From positions 1 to 64,000 of the forward strand of contig JAFTYE010000010.1 in NCBI GenBank assembly GCA_017464805.1: DNA of 64,000 nucleotides, written 5' to 3'. The first letter of the stretch is position 1. Each line of letters starts with the position of its first letter. Positions 27,508 to 36,619 of the stretch are shown one piece after another. The notes beneath the pieces were generated by a model, which was given only the letters and a program-made list of their open reading frames with translations, was not told the origin of the DNA and made no database searches. Made by a program: the position numbers and the translations under genes. This DNA comes from Clostridia bacterium. Its GTDB lineage: Bacteria > Bacillota > Clostridia > Oscillospirales > CAG-272.

Positions 27508-28080
27508 ATGACGTGGTTAAAGAATAATTCATACGCCATTACCAGACTTGTGCTTTATCAGTTCGGTATCGCCGTTCTTGGCATTATCCTGATCACCGCA
27601 ACCTCTTCGCGCGGCAAGCTAGCCTGCATGGTCAGTGCCTATGCTGTCATTTTTTATCTCATCCTTCTGTACATGGTGACATGGGAGGATGGTGCAAAGG
27701 ATCGTATCCGTGCCGACTCGCACGGTGCCCGGGTGGATAACCTTATGGGGTTGAAGCTTTCCCTGTGTGCGAATGTCCCGAACTTCCTGCTTGTGCTTCT
27801 GATGCTCGTCGGCTACCTGTTCGGCAGTGTGTTCTGCGAGGCCGCCTGGGCGCAGACTCTTTTCGTGATCGCCCATACGATCGGCGTTTTGTGGGAAGCT
27901 ATGTACACAGGTATCGTCAACACGCTCATCGACCCCGCCGTATCCAGCCAATCCCCCCTCTATCTCATTGCCTATGCCGTTCTGCCCGTTTTTTCCCTTG
28001 GTGCGTGCACCCTTGGCTACTTCCTCGGCGCGCATGACAAGCGCATTTTCTTCTTTATCAAGGGGAAAAAGAAAAGCTGA
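27508..28080 (+). CDS. Uncharacterised membrane protein
   Basis: 190 residues from MTWLKNNSYAI; an upstream in-frame ATG overlaps the promoter. Four to five hydrophobic segments: LYQFGIAVLGIILI, VSAYAVIFYLILLYMV, FLLVLLMLVGYLFG, and two near the C-terminus. The tail is basic (IKGKKKS). I recognise no family. It lies between xer (opposite strand) and cwlD and ends in a strong terminator. Confidence 0.75.
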   Translation: MTWLKNNSYAITRLVLYQFGIAVLGIILITATSSRGKLACMVSAYAVIFYLILLYMVTWEDGAKDRIRADSHGARVDNLMGLKLSLCANVPNFLLVLLMLVGYLFGSVFCEAAWAQTLFVIAHTIGVLWEAMYTGIVNTLIDPAVSSQSPLYLIAYAVLPVFSLGACTLGYFLGAHDKRIFFFIKGKKKS

Positions 28081-28096
28081 CATATTTCGGAGAATC

Positions 28097-28127
28097 GACC
28101 CGTATACTTCGGTATACGGGTCTTTTT
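28097..28127 (+). terminator. Intrinsic terminator
   Basis: GACCCGTATAC, TTCG loop, GTATACGGGTC, then TTTTT: a perfect 11-base-pair stem. Confidence 0.93.
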
Positions 28128-28142
28128 GTTTGGGAGGGGTCT

Positions 28143-28874
28143 ATGAAAAAAGAAACGCGCCGCGCCTGTCGCTTTTTTGCCGCATTTTTTCTGTTCTCGC
28201 TGTCTTTTTTGCTCGTTGCCCGCCTGATGGAGGTACACGACACCCTGCCCACGCAGGGAGAGGGGGATCCCCCTGTCGTTACGGTCGTCTTGGATGCAGG
28301 GCATGGCGGCGTGGACGGCGGTGCCGTCGGTACGGATGGCAGCATCGAAAAGGATATCAATCTGGCATTTGTGCTTACCCTTGGAAAAATGCTTGAGGAG
28401 CGCGGCATCCGCGTGGTTTATACACGGCAGGACGATCGCCAGATCTGCACCGAAGAGGAGGCGGCAAGCGGGCACCGAAAGATGTACGACCTCAAAAACC
28501 GCCTCGCCATCGCCCAAACGATCGAGGGGGCGGTGTTGATCAGTATTCACCAGAATACCAACCCTTCCCCCTCCTGCACGGGTCTTCAGGTCTATTATTC
28601 TCCCGCTGCACCCGAGTCCCGTATCCTTGCGGATAAGATACAAGCGCGTGTGCGCGACGACCTGCAACCGAACAACCGTCGTGCTGTCAAGGTGGCGGGG
28701 GAGAGCATCTATCTGCTTCATCATGCCACCGTTCCCGCTGTGCTGATCGAATGCGGCTTCCTCTCCACACCCGCCGAATGTAAAAAACTTTCGGATCAGG
28801 ATTACCAAAGGGAGTTGTCTTTTTCGATGTTTTGTGCTATCATAGAGTATGTAGAACAAACTTCGTCATCGTAA
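28143..28874 (+). CDS. cwlD: N-acetylmuramoyl-L-alanine amidase, CwlD-like
   Basis: 243 residues: N-terminal membrane/signal segment, then an amidase_3 domain with zinc ligands in DAGHGGVDGG, the Glu in DLKNRLAIAQ region and SIHQN, and VLIECGFLSTP at the end. CwlD removes peptide side chains so that muramic lactam forms in the spore cortex. Size and single-domain layout match CwlD better than vegetative amidases, which carry extra binding domains. Confidence 0.88.
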   Translation: MKKETRRACRFFAAFFLFSLSFLLVARLMEVHDTLPTQGEGDPPVVTVVLDAGHGGVDGGAVGTDGSIEKDINLAFVLTLGKMLEERGIRVVYTRQDDRQICTEEEAASGHRKMYDLKNRLAIAQTIEGAVLISIHQNTNPSPSCTGLQVYYSPAAPESRILADKIQARVRDDLQPNNRRAVKVAGESIYLLHHATVPAVLIECGFLSTPAECKKLSDQDYQRELSFSMFCAIIEYVEQTSSS

Positions 28875-28884
28875 GGAGAACTCC

Positions 28885-30276
28885 ATGAAAGCACCGAAAA
28901 GCATCTTCGTTTGTGCCGAATGTGAATACGAAAGTGCCAAATGGCTCGGCAAATGCCCATCCTGCGGCGCGTGGAACAGCTTCGAGGAGCAGACCATGAC
29001 CCCCGAGGTGAAGAGTGCCGCCCGTGTGGCCCCGAAGGAGGGCGCGCGCGCCGTGCCGATCGGGGAGCTTGCCCTGCCCGCTTATATGCGCTCCGGCACG
29101 GGAATGGGGGAGCTTGACCGCGTTCTCGGCGGCGGACTCGTTCAAGGCTCGGTCGTCCTGCTTTCAGGCGAGCCGGGCATCGGCAAATCCACGCTCCTTT
29201 TGCAGATATCCGACACCATTGCCGCGAACAACCGCGTTTTGTACGTATCGGGTGAGGAATCCTGCGGCCAGCTCAAGCTCCGCGCCGAGCGGCTCGGGGT
29301 GGCAAGCGATTCGCTCTACCTGCTCACCGAAACTTCGGTGGACGGTATCCTCTCCGAGTGTGAGCGTCTTTCGCCCGACGTGATCGTGGTAGACTCCATC
29401 CAGACCGTATACAGCGACCGCCTGACCTCCGCCCCCGGCAGTATCTCCCAGGTGCGGGAGTCGGCCATGGCCTTTATCGCCCTTGCCAAGCGCACGGGCT
29501 GTGCCGTGATCCTGGTCGGGCATGTCAATAAGGAGGGCGGTATCTCGGGCCCAAAGATCCTGGAGCATATGGTGGACGCCGTTCTGTATTTTGAGGGCGA
29601 CCGCCGCCAGGCCTACCGCCTCATCCGCGCTATCAAGAATCGCTACGGCTCGACCAACGAGATCGGTGTGTTTGAGATGGGAGATCGCGGCCTTTCGGAG
29701 GTTCCCAACCCCTCTGAAATGATGCTGGATGGCCGACCGACCGATAGCCCCGGTAACTGTGCCGCCTGCGTGATGGAGGGCAGCCGTCCCCTGATCGCCG
29801 AGGTGCAGGCCCTTGTCAGCAAGACCGCCTTTCCCGCACCCCGCCGCACCTGCGACGGCTTTGATTACAACCGCATGTGCCTGCTTCTTGCCGTTCTTGA
29901 AAAGCGGTTGAACCTGCGCTTCTCGGAAAACGACGTGTATCTCAACGTTGCGGGTGGTATGCGCATCGACGAGCCCGCCGCCGACCTGGCGGTTGCGCTC
30001 TCGCTCCTTTCGGGTATCACCGACCGCCTCGTTCCCGAACGGCTGATCGCCTTCGGCGAGCTGGGACTTTCGGGCGAGGTGCGTGCCATCTCGCATATCG
30101 ACTACCGCGTAAAGGAAGCGGCTCGTCTTGGCTTTACCCAGATCCTGCTCCCCGCGCGTTGCGTCGGCAAGAACCTGCATATCCCCGATGGCGTGGAGGT
30201 CATCGGCGTGCGCAACCTCGTGGATGTGATCCGCGTCCTCTCCCGTAAAAGAGAGGATCCTCCCTTGATAGAATAA
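28885..30276 (+). CDS. radA: DNA repair protein RadA
   Basis: 463 residues. N-terminal zinc finger CAECEYESAKWLGKCPSC, Walker A GEPGIGKST, the RadA motif KNRYGSTNEIG and a C-terminal Lon-like domain. RadA promotes branch migration during recombination. Confidence 0.97.
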   Translation: MKAPKSIFVCAECEYESAKWLGKCPSCGAWNSFEEQTMTPEVKSAARVAPKEGARAVPIGELALPAYMRSGTGMGELDRVLGGGLVQGSVVLLSGEPGIGKSTLLLQISDTIAANNRVLYVSGEESCGQLKLRAERLGVASDSLYLLTETSVDGILSECERLSPDVIVVDSIQTVYSDRLTSAPGSISQVRESAMAFIALAKRTGCAVILVGHVNKEGGISGPKILEHMVDAVLYFEGDRRQAYRLIRAIKNRYGSTNEIGVFEMGDRGLSEVPNPSEMMLDGRPTDSPGNCAACVMEGSRPLIAEVQALVSKTAFPAPRRTCDGFDYNRMCLLLAVLEKRLNLRFSENDVYLNVAGGMRIDEPAADLAVALSLLSGITDRLVPERLIAFGELGLSGEVRAISHIDYRVKEAARLGFTQILLPARCVGKNLHIPDGVEVIGVRNLVDVIRVLSRKREDPPLIE

Positions 30277-30282
30277 AATTGA

Positions 30283-30313
30283 CCCCCTCGGTATAGCCGA
30301 GGGGGCTTTTTTC
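30283..30313 (+). terminator. radA terminator
   Basis: CCCCCTCGG, five-base loop, CCGAGGGGG, then a T run. Confidence 0.92.
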
Positions 30314-30398
30314 TGAAAAAGTCCGAGAATATAGGCAAAATGCACAAAAAATCGAGCCAAATTTCTACATCCTATGGGCAGAAACATCACGTTTTCTC

Positions 30399-30427
30399 TT
30401 GCAATTTGGGCTTTTTTTCTGTATAAT
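30399..30427 (+). promoter_or_regulatory. Promoter of the EF-G-like gene
   Basis: TTGCAA, 17 bases, TATAAT. Confidence 0.8.
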
Positions 30428-30495
30428 GAAATCAATAGATGTTTCTCGTACATCGGTGCATCTTGCATTCTATACCGTAAAGGAGAACCCCTATC

Positions 30496-32580
30496 ATGGA
30501 AAAAGTTTTGACCAAGAACATCCGAAACCTCTGCCTGCTGGGGCACAGCGGCGGCGGCAAGACCTCGCTCATGGAGGCTATGCTGTATATTGCAAATGAA
30601 ACCGACCGTCTTGGTAAGGTCAGCGAAGGAAACACCGTGGGTGACTACGATCCGGAGGAGATCCGCCGTGGTTTCTCGCTCTCTGCTTCTCTGGCTTCTC
30701 TTACCTGGCGTGATATTCGTTTTCATATTCTGGATGTTCCCGGTTACTTTGACTTCGAAGGGGAAATGCGTCAGTGTGTGCGTGTAGCCGATGCTGCCGT
30801 GATCGTCGTGGACGGCAAGGCGGGCGTTGAGGTCGGTACGGAGCTTGGTTGGCAGGCTGCTACCGAGGCCGGTATTCCCAAGGCCTTCTTCATCAACCGC
30901 TTTGACGACGGCGAATGCCGTTTCCATAAGGCCTTCGGTGCTCTGCGTGAGCATTTCGGTGTCAAGGTCTGCCCCGTGCAGATCCCCCTCATTGATGGCG
31001 ACAAGGTCATCGGCTTTGTCAACCTCGTCCGTATGAAGGTCTACACCTTTGAGTCCGAATCCGGCTCCTATACCGAATCCGATATTCCCGAGCAGTTCGC
31101 TGAGGTCTGCTCCGAATATCACAACATGCTTCTCGAGTCCATCGCCCAGACCAGCGAGGCTTTGATGGAGAAGTTCTTTGCCGAGGAAGAGATCTCCTAC
31201 GAGGAAGCCGTTGAGGCTATCCACGAGGGCATCATCCACGGTGACATCGTGCCCGTATTCTGCGGCGCAGCTACCAAGATGTGGGGTATCAAGACCCTCA
31301 TGGATACAGTGGCTGATTCCTTCCCGCGCCCGACTGCCCGTAAGATCGAGCACACTCTGAACGCTGATGGCACGGTCGGTGAGATTCCCGTCGATAAGGA
31401 AGCCGCCGATACCTCGCTCTTCGTCTTCAAGACGGTTGCCGACCCGTTTGTCGGAAAAATGTCCTTCTTCAAGGTCATGAGCGGCGAGGTCAAGGAGGGT
31501 ATGACCCTGAAAAATACCACAAGCGGTTCCCAGGAAAAGATCGGCCGCCTGTTCCTGCTTCGCGGTAAGAAGCAGATTGCGGTCGAGGAGATGGTCTGCG
31601 GTGATATCGGTATCACCACTAAGCTCGCAGGCACCAATACAAACGACACGCTGACCAGCCGTTCGGACGATATCTGTTACCTGCCCATCACCTACCCGAA
31701 GCCCTATGCTTGCCGCGCCGTTAAGCCCAGCAGCAAGGGCGACGAGGATAAGATCTCTCTCGGCATCTCCCGTCTGCTGGAAGAGGATCTGACCATCCGT
31801 TATGAGAACAATCCCGAGACCAAGCAATTGCTGCTCTACGGTCTGGGTGACACGCATCTGGATGTCATCGTTGCCAAGCTGAAAAACCGCTTCGGTACCT
31901 CGGTCGATCTGACCGAGCCCCGTGTGGCATACCGAGAGACCATTCGCCGCAAGATCGACGCGGAAGGTAAGCACAAGAAGCAGTCGGGCGGCTCGGGCCA
32001 GTACGGTCACGTCAAGATCCACTTCGCCCCCGGTGAAGAGGACGGCCTGACCTTTACCGAATCCGTGTTCGGCGGTGCCGTGCCCAAGAACTTCTTCCCG
32101 GCCGTTGAAAAGGGCCTCGCAGAGGCCATGGTCGAGGGCGGCGTGCTGGCCGGCTACCCGATGGTGCGTCTGGCCGCCGATTTGTACGACGGCTCCTACC
32201 ACGATGTGGACTCCAACGAGATCTCCTTTAAGCTGGCCGCCCGCCTCGCGTATAAGGAGCTGGTAAAGGCCGATCCCATTCTGCTTGAGCCCGTGGTTAC
32301 GCTTCGCGTTCTGATCCCTGATGCTTATGTAGGCGATGTGCTGGGCGATCTGCCTCACCGCCGCGGCCGTGTCAACGGCATCGAGGCCGACGAGGTCAAC
32401 CACAGCCTGCAAATCGTGACCGCCGACGTACCGCTTGCCGAAATGGGCGACTACGTCACCTCCCTGCGTGCCATCACTCAGGGGCGCGGCCGCTTTGACT
32501 ACGAATTTGCCCGCTACGAGGAGGTTCCCGCGAACATCGCGGAGAAGCTCATCGCCGAGGCAAAGGCCCGTCAGGCATAA
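30496..32580 (+). CDS. EF-G-like translational GTPase (FusA2-type paralogue)
   Basis: 694 residues in the five-domain EF-G order. G1 is GHSGGGKTSL, G3 DVPGYFDF; G4 reads NRFD instead of NKMD, and the switch I region EEIRRGFSLSAS lacks the RGITI of canonical EF-G. Domain IV contains KKQSGGSGQYGHVKI and domain V GDVLGDLPHRRGRV. These differences fit the EF-G2 group of uncertain role rather than the main translocase or TetM-type protection proteins. It stands alone rather than in a str operon. Confidence 0.88.
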   Translation: MEKVLTKNIRNLCLLGHSGGGKTSLMEAMLYIANETDRLGKVSEGNTVGDYDPEEIRRGFSLSASLASLTWRDIRFHILDVPGYFDFEGEMRQCVRVADAAVIVVDGKAGVEVGTELGWQAATEAGIPKAFFINRFDDGECRFHKAFGALREHFGVKVCPVQIPLIDGDKVIGFVNLVRMKVYTFESESGSYTESDIPEQFAEVCSEYHNMLLESIAQTSEALMEKFFAEEEISYEEAVEAIHEGIIHGDIVPVFCGAATKMWGIKTLMDTVADSFPRPTARKIEHTLNADGTVGEIPVDKEAADTSLFVFKTVADPFVGKMSFFKVMSGEVKEGMTLKNTTSGSQEKIGRLFLLRGKKQIAVEEMVCGDIGITTKLAGTNTNDTLTSRSDDICYLPITYPKPYACRAVKPSSKGDEDKISLGISRLLEEDLTIRYENNPETKQLLLYGLGDTHLDVIVAKLKNRFGTSVDLTEPRVAYRETIRRKIDAEGKHKKQSGGSGQYGHVKIHFAPGEEDGLTFTESVFGGAVPKNFFPAVEKGLAEAMVEGGVLAGYPMVRLAADLYDGSYHDVDSNEISFKLAARLAYKELVKADPILLEPVVTLRVLIPDAYVGDVLGDLPHRRGRVNGIEADEVNHSLQIVTADVPLAEMGDYVTSLRAITQGRGRFDYEFARYEEVPANIAEKLIAEAKARQA

Positions 32581-32589
32581 AAAATACAA

Positions 32590-32623
32590 AAGGCCCCGGC
32601 CTTCACAGGTCGGGGTCGTTTTT
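32590..32623 (+). terminator. Terminator of the EF-G-like gene
   Basis: GGCCCCGGCC pairs imperfectly with GGTCGGGGTC, followed by a T run. Confidence 0.8.
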
Positions 32624-32629
32624 GTTTTC

Positions 32630-34030
32630 TTATTCGCCCTTCGCCAGCTGTCTGCCCATCAGAACACCCATCACGGACGCCATCATCAGGCCGCGTGTCC
32701 AGCCGCTGGAGTCTCCGAGGCAGTGAAGCCCCGCAACGCTCGTGTTCAGATTTTCGTCCATTTTCACGCGGTTGCTGTAAAACTTCAGCTCGGGAGAGTA
32801 GAGCAGAGTCTCGTAAGAGGCGAAGCCGGGTACGACCTGGTCCACGTCCTGAATAAAGCGGATGATGTTGGTCATTGCGCGGTAGGGCATGGCGGCGGTG
32901 ATGTCGCCCGCCACGGCGTCCACCAGCGTCGGGCGCACGTTCGACTGCGCCAGCTCCTTCGGCCAGGTGCGCTTGCCGTCCAAAATGTCACCGAACCGTT
33001 GCACCAGGATATGCCCCGCGCCCAGCATGTTCGTCAGCTCGCCCACCTTTTGCGCGTAGGCGATCGGCTGATTGAATGGCTGGTTGAAGTTGTGGGAGCA
33101 AAGGATCGCCACGTTCGTGTTCTGCGACTTCGTTTCCTTGTAGGAATGGCCGTTAACCACCGCCAGATCGTTATCGTAGTTCTCCTGGCTCACAAAGCCG
33201 CCGGGATTCTGACAGAAGGTGCGAACCTTATTCTTGTAAGGCTCGGGATAGCCGATCAGCTTGGACTCGTACAGCACGCGGTTGACCGTCTCCATGACCT
33301 CGTTGCGGACCTCCACGCGCACGCCGATATCCACCGTGCCCGGCTGATGCGCGATGCTGTGCTCCGCACAAATGCGTTCCAGCCAATCCGCGCCACGTCG
33401 ACCTGTTGCTACCACGGTGTGGCGTGCCATCAGCTCCACCTCGGTCTCGCCATCGCGGATAATCACACCGCGGCATACGTCGTCCGCGATCAACAGGTTC
33501 ACGCATTCACAACCGAATCGGATCTCCACGCCGTTTGCAATGAGATGCTCCTCGATGGCCAAATACAGGTCGTGCGCCTTCTCGGTTCCGAGGTGACGGA
33601 TCGGGCAATCGACCAATTTCAGCCCCGCGCGAATGGCGCGGCGGCGAATGTCCTTGACCTCCTCGGTCTGATTGATGCCCTCGATCTTCTCGTCTGCACC
33701 GAAATCCAGATAAATGCTGTCGGTGTAGCGGATCAGATCCTCGGCCGCCGTCTCCCCGATCAGTGAGGGAAGATCACCCCCGACCTCGTAAGAAAGTGAA
33801 AGCTTGCCGTCCGAGAACGCACCCGCACCCGAAAATCCCGTGGTGATATGGCAGTAAGGCTTACAGTTCACGCAACGGCCTACCTGTGCCTTCGGGCAAT
33901 GGCGCTTCGCAACCGATGTACCCTTTTCCACAATCAGAATTTTCTGCTTCGCGCCGAGGCGCAGCATTTCCAGTGCCGTGAAGATACCTGCCGGGCCGGC
34001 ACCCACGATGATTACGTCATATTTTGGCAT
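32630..34030 (-). CDS. FAD-dependent oxidoreductase, uncharacterised
   Basis: 466 residues from MPKYDVIIVGAGPAGIF; the longer frame runs through the promoter. The Rossmann motif GAGPAGI binds FAD; GRCVNCKPYCHITTGFSGAGA and GLHCLGDSSGWTRGLMMAS are segments shared by a broad family of Clostridia FAD proteins related to HI0933/AnfO-type flavoproteins. Substrate unknown. Monocistronic. Confidence 0.85.
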   Translation of the reverse strand: MPKYDVIIVGAGPAGIFTALEMLRLGAKQKILIVEKGTSVAKRHCPKAQVGRCVNCKPYCHITTGFSGAGAFSDGKLSLSYEVGGDLPSLIGETAAEDLIRYTDSIYLDFGADEKIEGINQTEEVKDIRRRAIRAGLKLVDCPIRHLGTEKAHDLYLAIEEHLIANGVEIRFGCECVNLLIADDVCRGVIIRDGETEVELMARHTVVATGRRGADWLERICAEHSIAHQPGTVDIGVRVEVRNEVMETVNRVLYESKLIGYPEPYKNKVRTFCQNPGGFVSQENYDNDLAVVNGHSYKETKSQNTNVAILCSHNFNQPFNQPIAYAQKVGELTNMLGAGHILVQRFGDILDGKRTWPKELAQSNVRPTLVDAVAGDITAAMPYRAMTNIIRFIQDVDQVVPGFASYETLLYSPELKFYSNRVKMDENLNTSVAGLHCLGDSSGWTRGLMMASVMGVLMGRQLAKGE

Positions 34031-34088
34031 AAAAAAACACCTCGCTTCATTCCGCAACACCGCAGAATGAGAAAGGGTGTTGCAAATT

Positions 34089-34117
34089 ATTGTAGCACAT
34101 TTCGCTGCCTTTGTCAA
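34089..34117 (-). promoter_or_regulatory. Promoter of the flavoprotein gene
   Basis: Minus strand: TTGACA, 17 bases, TACAAT. Confidence 0.82.
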
Positions 34118-34130
34118 GAGAATAGTGAAA

Positions 34131-34162
34131 AAGCACCCGACCGCCGTCGGGTGCTTTCTTTT
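34131..34162 (-). terminator. Terminator of the MFS gene
   Basis: GCACCCGAC, four-base loop, GTCGGGTGC; T run on the minus-strand side. It abuts the stop codon of the transporter gene. Confidence 0.85.
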
Positions 34163-35401
34163 TTAACAGACAACTTCTTCTGCCGCAACAGGAGTTTTCT
34201 GCTTTGTCAGCATACGGTAAAGAATATAACAGCAGATCACCTCGGCTATACCCAAAACGGACAGAATGGCGATCTCTGCCAAAAGCGGGAAGGAAAGGAG
34301 CAGGAAGGAGAAGCCAAGGCTCGTCAGCGCGATGGAGAGCTTAGTGGCAAATTGCAGGAGCGTTATCACCATCTGGTGTTGTTCCTTCGACGTGGTCTTG
34401 AAGGCGATGTCCTGCACCGAAATGTTGTAGGGGTCGCGCACGAACAGAATGATGAGGTAGGCCGTGCTCATCACTGCGATCTTGACGATCACGTTCGGAA
34501 TGAAAGAGCCGAAAAGCGTCATCAGTAATGAAAGGGCCAGGCATCCCGGTAGAATGTAGCTCATTCGCGTGCCCGTTTTTTTATAAACAGCAGGGAAAAC
34601 CAGATTGGCAATCACGCGAACGATGCGGGACACCACCAGCATAAAGCTGATGATCAAGGTGGTGTTTTCCTCATTGAAATCCAGCAGCAGATTGTTCTGG
34701 AAAAACAGCTTTCCGTCCACCTGTCCGCCAACCACCAGTGCGTAAAAAACACCGTATGTGATGAGAAGGAGTAATAAGGAAGGCGCAATGTGCACTTTTT
34801 CCTTTGCCTGCACGTTACTTCGGCGAATCTTGTTGTACGGAGAGCTATCGGCCATGAAAAATGTTAGAATGAAGCCGATCGCCGCCGCCCCGATGCAACA
34901 GTACATGGGCAGGTGATTGTCGAAGTTGAACATAAAGCCCGCCATGAAGGCGATTGCCATGGTGATCACAGAGTAAACGGTATTGCCCGCCGAGCGAATG
35001 CGGACGAAATCCTTTTCCCGTCCTGCCAGCTCCAAGATGTTTTCCAGCGCCACAGCGGATGTGGTGGAAAAGATCACGGCGATCTCATGGAATACCTTGC
35101 CAATTGCCACCGTTATGTAGCTTTGACCGAAGGTGATCAAAATGGCGGAGAGAAGCATGGAAAACGCACCGAAGCGTATCGTACCCGTGTTACCGATGCG
35201 GCGGATCAGCCACAAAAGAGGGAATTGTAAAATCAGAAAGGAAAAGGTCGCTACGGTGGTCAGCGAAACGATCTCGGCTGCCGAAAAACCCTTGGTAAGA
35301 GACAGAAAAAGCGTGTCGATTGCCACGTAAAAAAGAAGATCCGCTTCAAGGCCTCTGTATAACGGATAAAGCTTGATAAAACGCATCGCTTGCTTGTTCA
35401 T
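34163..35401 (-). CDS. MFS transporter
   Basis: 412 residues with about 12 membrane segments. The start MNKQAMRF follows AGGAGG; ATGs further upstream lie at or before the expected transcription start. Between the halves there is a basic loop (SPYNKIRRSNVQAKEK). Relatives are annotated only as MFS permeases; substrate unknown. Own promoter and terminator. Confidence 0.85.
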   Translation of the reverse strand: MNKQAMRFIKLYPLYRGLEADLLFYVAIDTLFLSLTKGFSAAEIVSLTTVATFSFLILQFPLLWLIRRIGNTGTIRFGAFSMLLSAILITFGQSYITVAIGKVFHEIAVIFSTTSAVALENILELAGREKDFVRIRSAGNTVYSVITMAIAFMAGFMFNFDNHLPMYCCIGAAAIGFILTFFMADSSPYNKIRRSNVQAKEKVHIAPSLLLLLITYGVFYALVVGGQVDGKLFFQNNLLLDFNEENTTLIISFMLVVSRIVRVIANLVFPAVYKKTGTRMSYILPGCLALSLLMTLFGSFIPNVIVKIAVMSTAYLIILFVRDPYNISVQDIAFKTTSKEQHQMVITLLQFATKLSIALTSLGFSFLLLSFPLLAEIAILSVLGIAEVICCYILYRMLTKQKTPVAAEEVVC

Positions 35402-35429
35402 CATGCGCCTCCTGTTCTTTGTCCACTGC

Positions 35430-35458
35430 ATTATAGCACCTTTTTTCTGCGTTTGCAA
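35430..35458 (-). promoter_or_regulatory. Promoter of the MFS gene
   Basis: Minus strand: TTGCAA, 17 bases, TATAAT. Confidence 0.8.
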
Positions 35459-35530
35459 GTCAAAAGCAAAAAAAAGATAAGGAAAGTGCAAAAAAAGCAT
35501 CAAAAAATAGAAGAGGCTTGGGAATCTTCC

Positions 35531-36365
35531 TTAAAATGCAAAATACGTGTGGTAGACCTGTAACAGGTATGTGGCCTGCAAACGCTTGATCTCCATCGGG
35601 ATGCCCGAATTGCTAAGCTCGTAAGAGAACAGACCACCGTAGTTCGCTTCACAAAGTCCACGGCGCAACCGATCCCACTTGATGCTGCCGCCGTCAAAGG
35701 GCATGATGTGCCAATCATCGCAATACTTACTCTCGGCGTTGATGATCTCGCCGTGGTTGTCGTGTATGTGAACCGCTTTCAGATAGGTATCTGCCTGCAT
35801 GATAAAATCGTACGGATCGCCCTCCGCAATGTGCAGGTGCCCCGTATCCAGGCAAATGCCGATGTTGTCCTGATTATCCACCGCGCGGCAAAGCAAAAGC
35901 AGATGCCTCGCATCGTGGTCGTGAACGCGCGAAAGGTTCTCCACACAGATCGAGAGATCGGTGCCCTTTACGTAATCGCACAGCTCGTTTAGCGCCGCAC
36001 CCCGTTGATCAAATCACTTTTCGATCGGGTCAAGGTCGGTGCCGTGGCTGGAATAATGGATCACCGCCGCGCGCACGCCCAATTCCAAAAACACATCTAG
36101 ATTTCGTTTCAGATTGCCGACCGTCACGGAATTGTCCATCGAGGTGATGTCCCCCCTCGGCCCAAAGATCAAGTGTCCCTGCGGGATGGAGAAGCCAAGG
36201 TCGTCTATGTACCGTTTGTAGGCGACAGCGTCCCCTCCGGTTTCAAGGAAATAGTCCGTGTGTCGCGTGCCGATCTCGGTCTGCCGATATCCAAGTTCGC
36301 AGTACATTTTCGCCATTTCGTAGGGGTCAAGTTTTAAGATAATCCGAAGAAATGGAGGGATTCAA
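35531..36365 (-). pseudogene. Sugar phosphate isomerase/epimerase-like protein, two lesions
   Basis: The parts form a xylose-isomerase-like TIM barrel (YCELGYRQTEIG, GHLIFGPRGD, then CLDTGHLHIA, AVHIHDNHGE with metal ligands). Reading from a TTG at 36365 (AAGGAG nine bases upstream) gives MNPSISSDYLK and then runs into TGA; removing one A from an AAAA run (about 36330) joins it to LDPYEMAKMYC in the next frame. A second break is a TGA at 36014-36016 after DPIEK where translation continues in frame with FDQRGAALNEL, probably a former TGG. The gene lies just before tRNA-Leu and the mobile element. It is most likely decayed; sequencing error for both sites is less likely but possible. Confidence 0.85.
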
Positions 36366-36431
36366 CGTTCGTTGCTCCTTGTGAATGTGTTTCTCATTGT
36401 AGCATAGAAATGCTTTTTTGGCAATATCTTC

Positions 36432-36460
36432 TTGACAATAGGGAAGAGGTGTGATAGAAT
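36432..36460 (+). promoter_or_regulatory. tRNA-Leu promoter
   Basis: TTGACA, 17 bases, TAGAAT, ten bases before the tRNA. Confidence 0.85.
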
Positions 36461-36469
36461 AGAGCATGC

Positions 36470-36551
36470 GCGGGTGTGGCGGAATGGCAGACGCGCCAGA
36501 CTTAGGATCTGGTGTCCATACGTGCAGGTTCAAGTCCTGTCACCCGCACCA
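36470..36551 (+). tRNA. tRNA-Leu(TAG)
   Basis: 82 bases: acceptor GCGGGTG/CACCCGC, anticodon stem CCAGA/TCTGG with loop CTTAGGA (anticodon TAG), a long variable arm (TGTCCATACGT) as expected for a class II tRNA, T-arm with TTCAAGT, and encoded CCA. Confidence 0.95.
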
Positions 36552-36606
36552 TGCGGAGTATCCTTATAGGATTTGAGAATCCTGTAATGGATACTCCGCA
36601 TTTTTA
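36551..36606 (+). terminator. tRNA-Leu terminator
   Basis: ATGCGGAGTATCC and GGATACTCCGCAT form a 13-base-pair outer stem with an inner AGGATT/AATCCT stem, followed by TTTTT. It fills the gap between the tRNA and the recombinase stop. Confidence 0.88.
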
Positions 36607-36619
36607 TTTTCTGCAAAGT

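Noticed and set aside
29164-32589. 1141-codon open frame on the minus strand
   Set aside because: Antisense to radA and the EF-G-like gene, both unmistakable on the plus strand.
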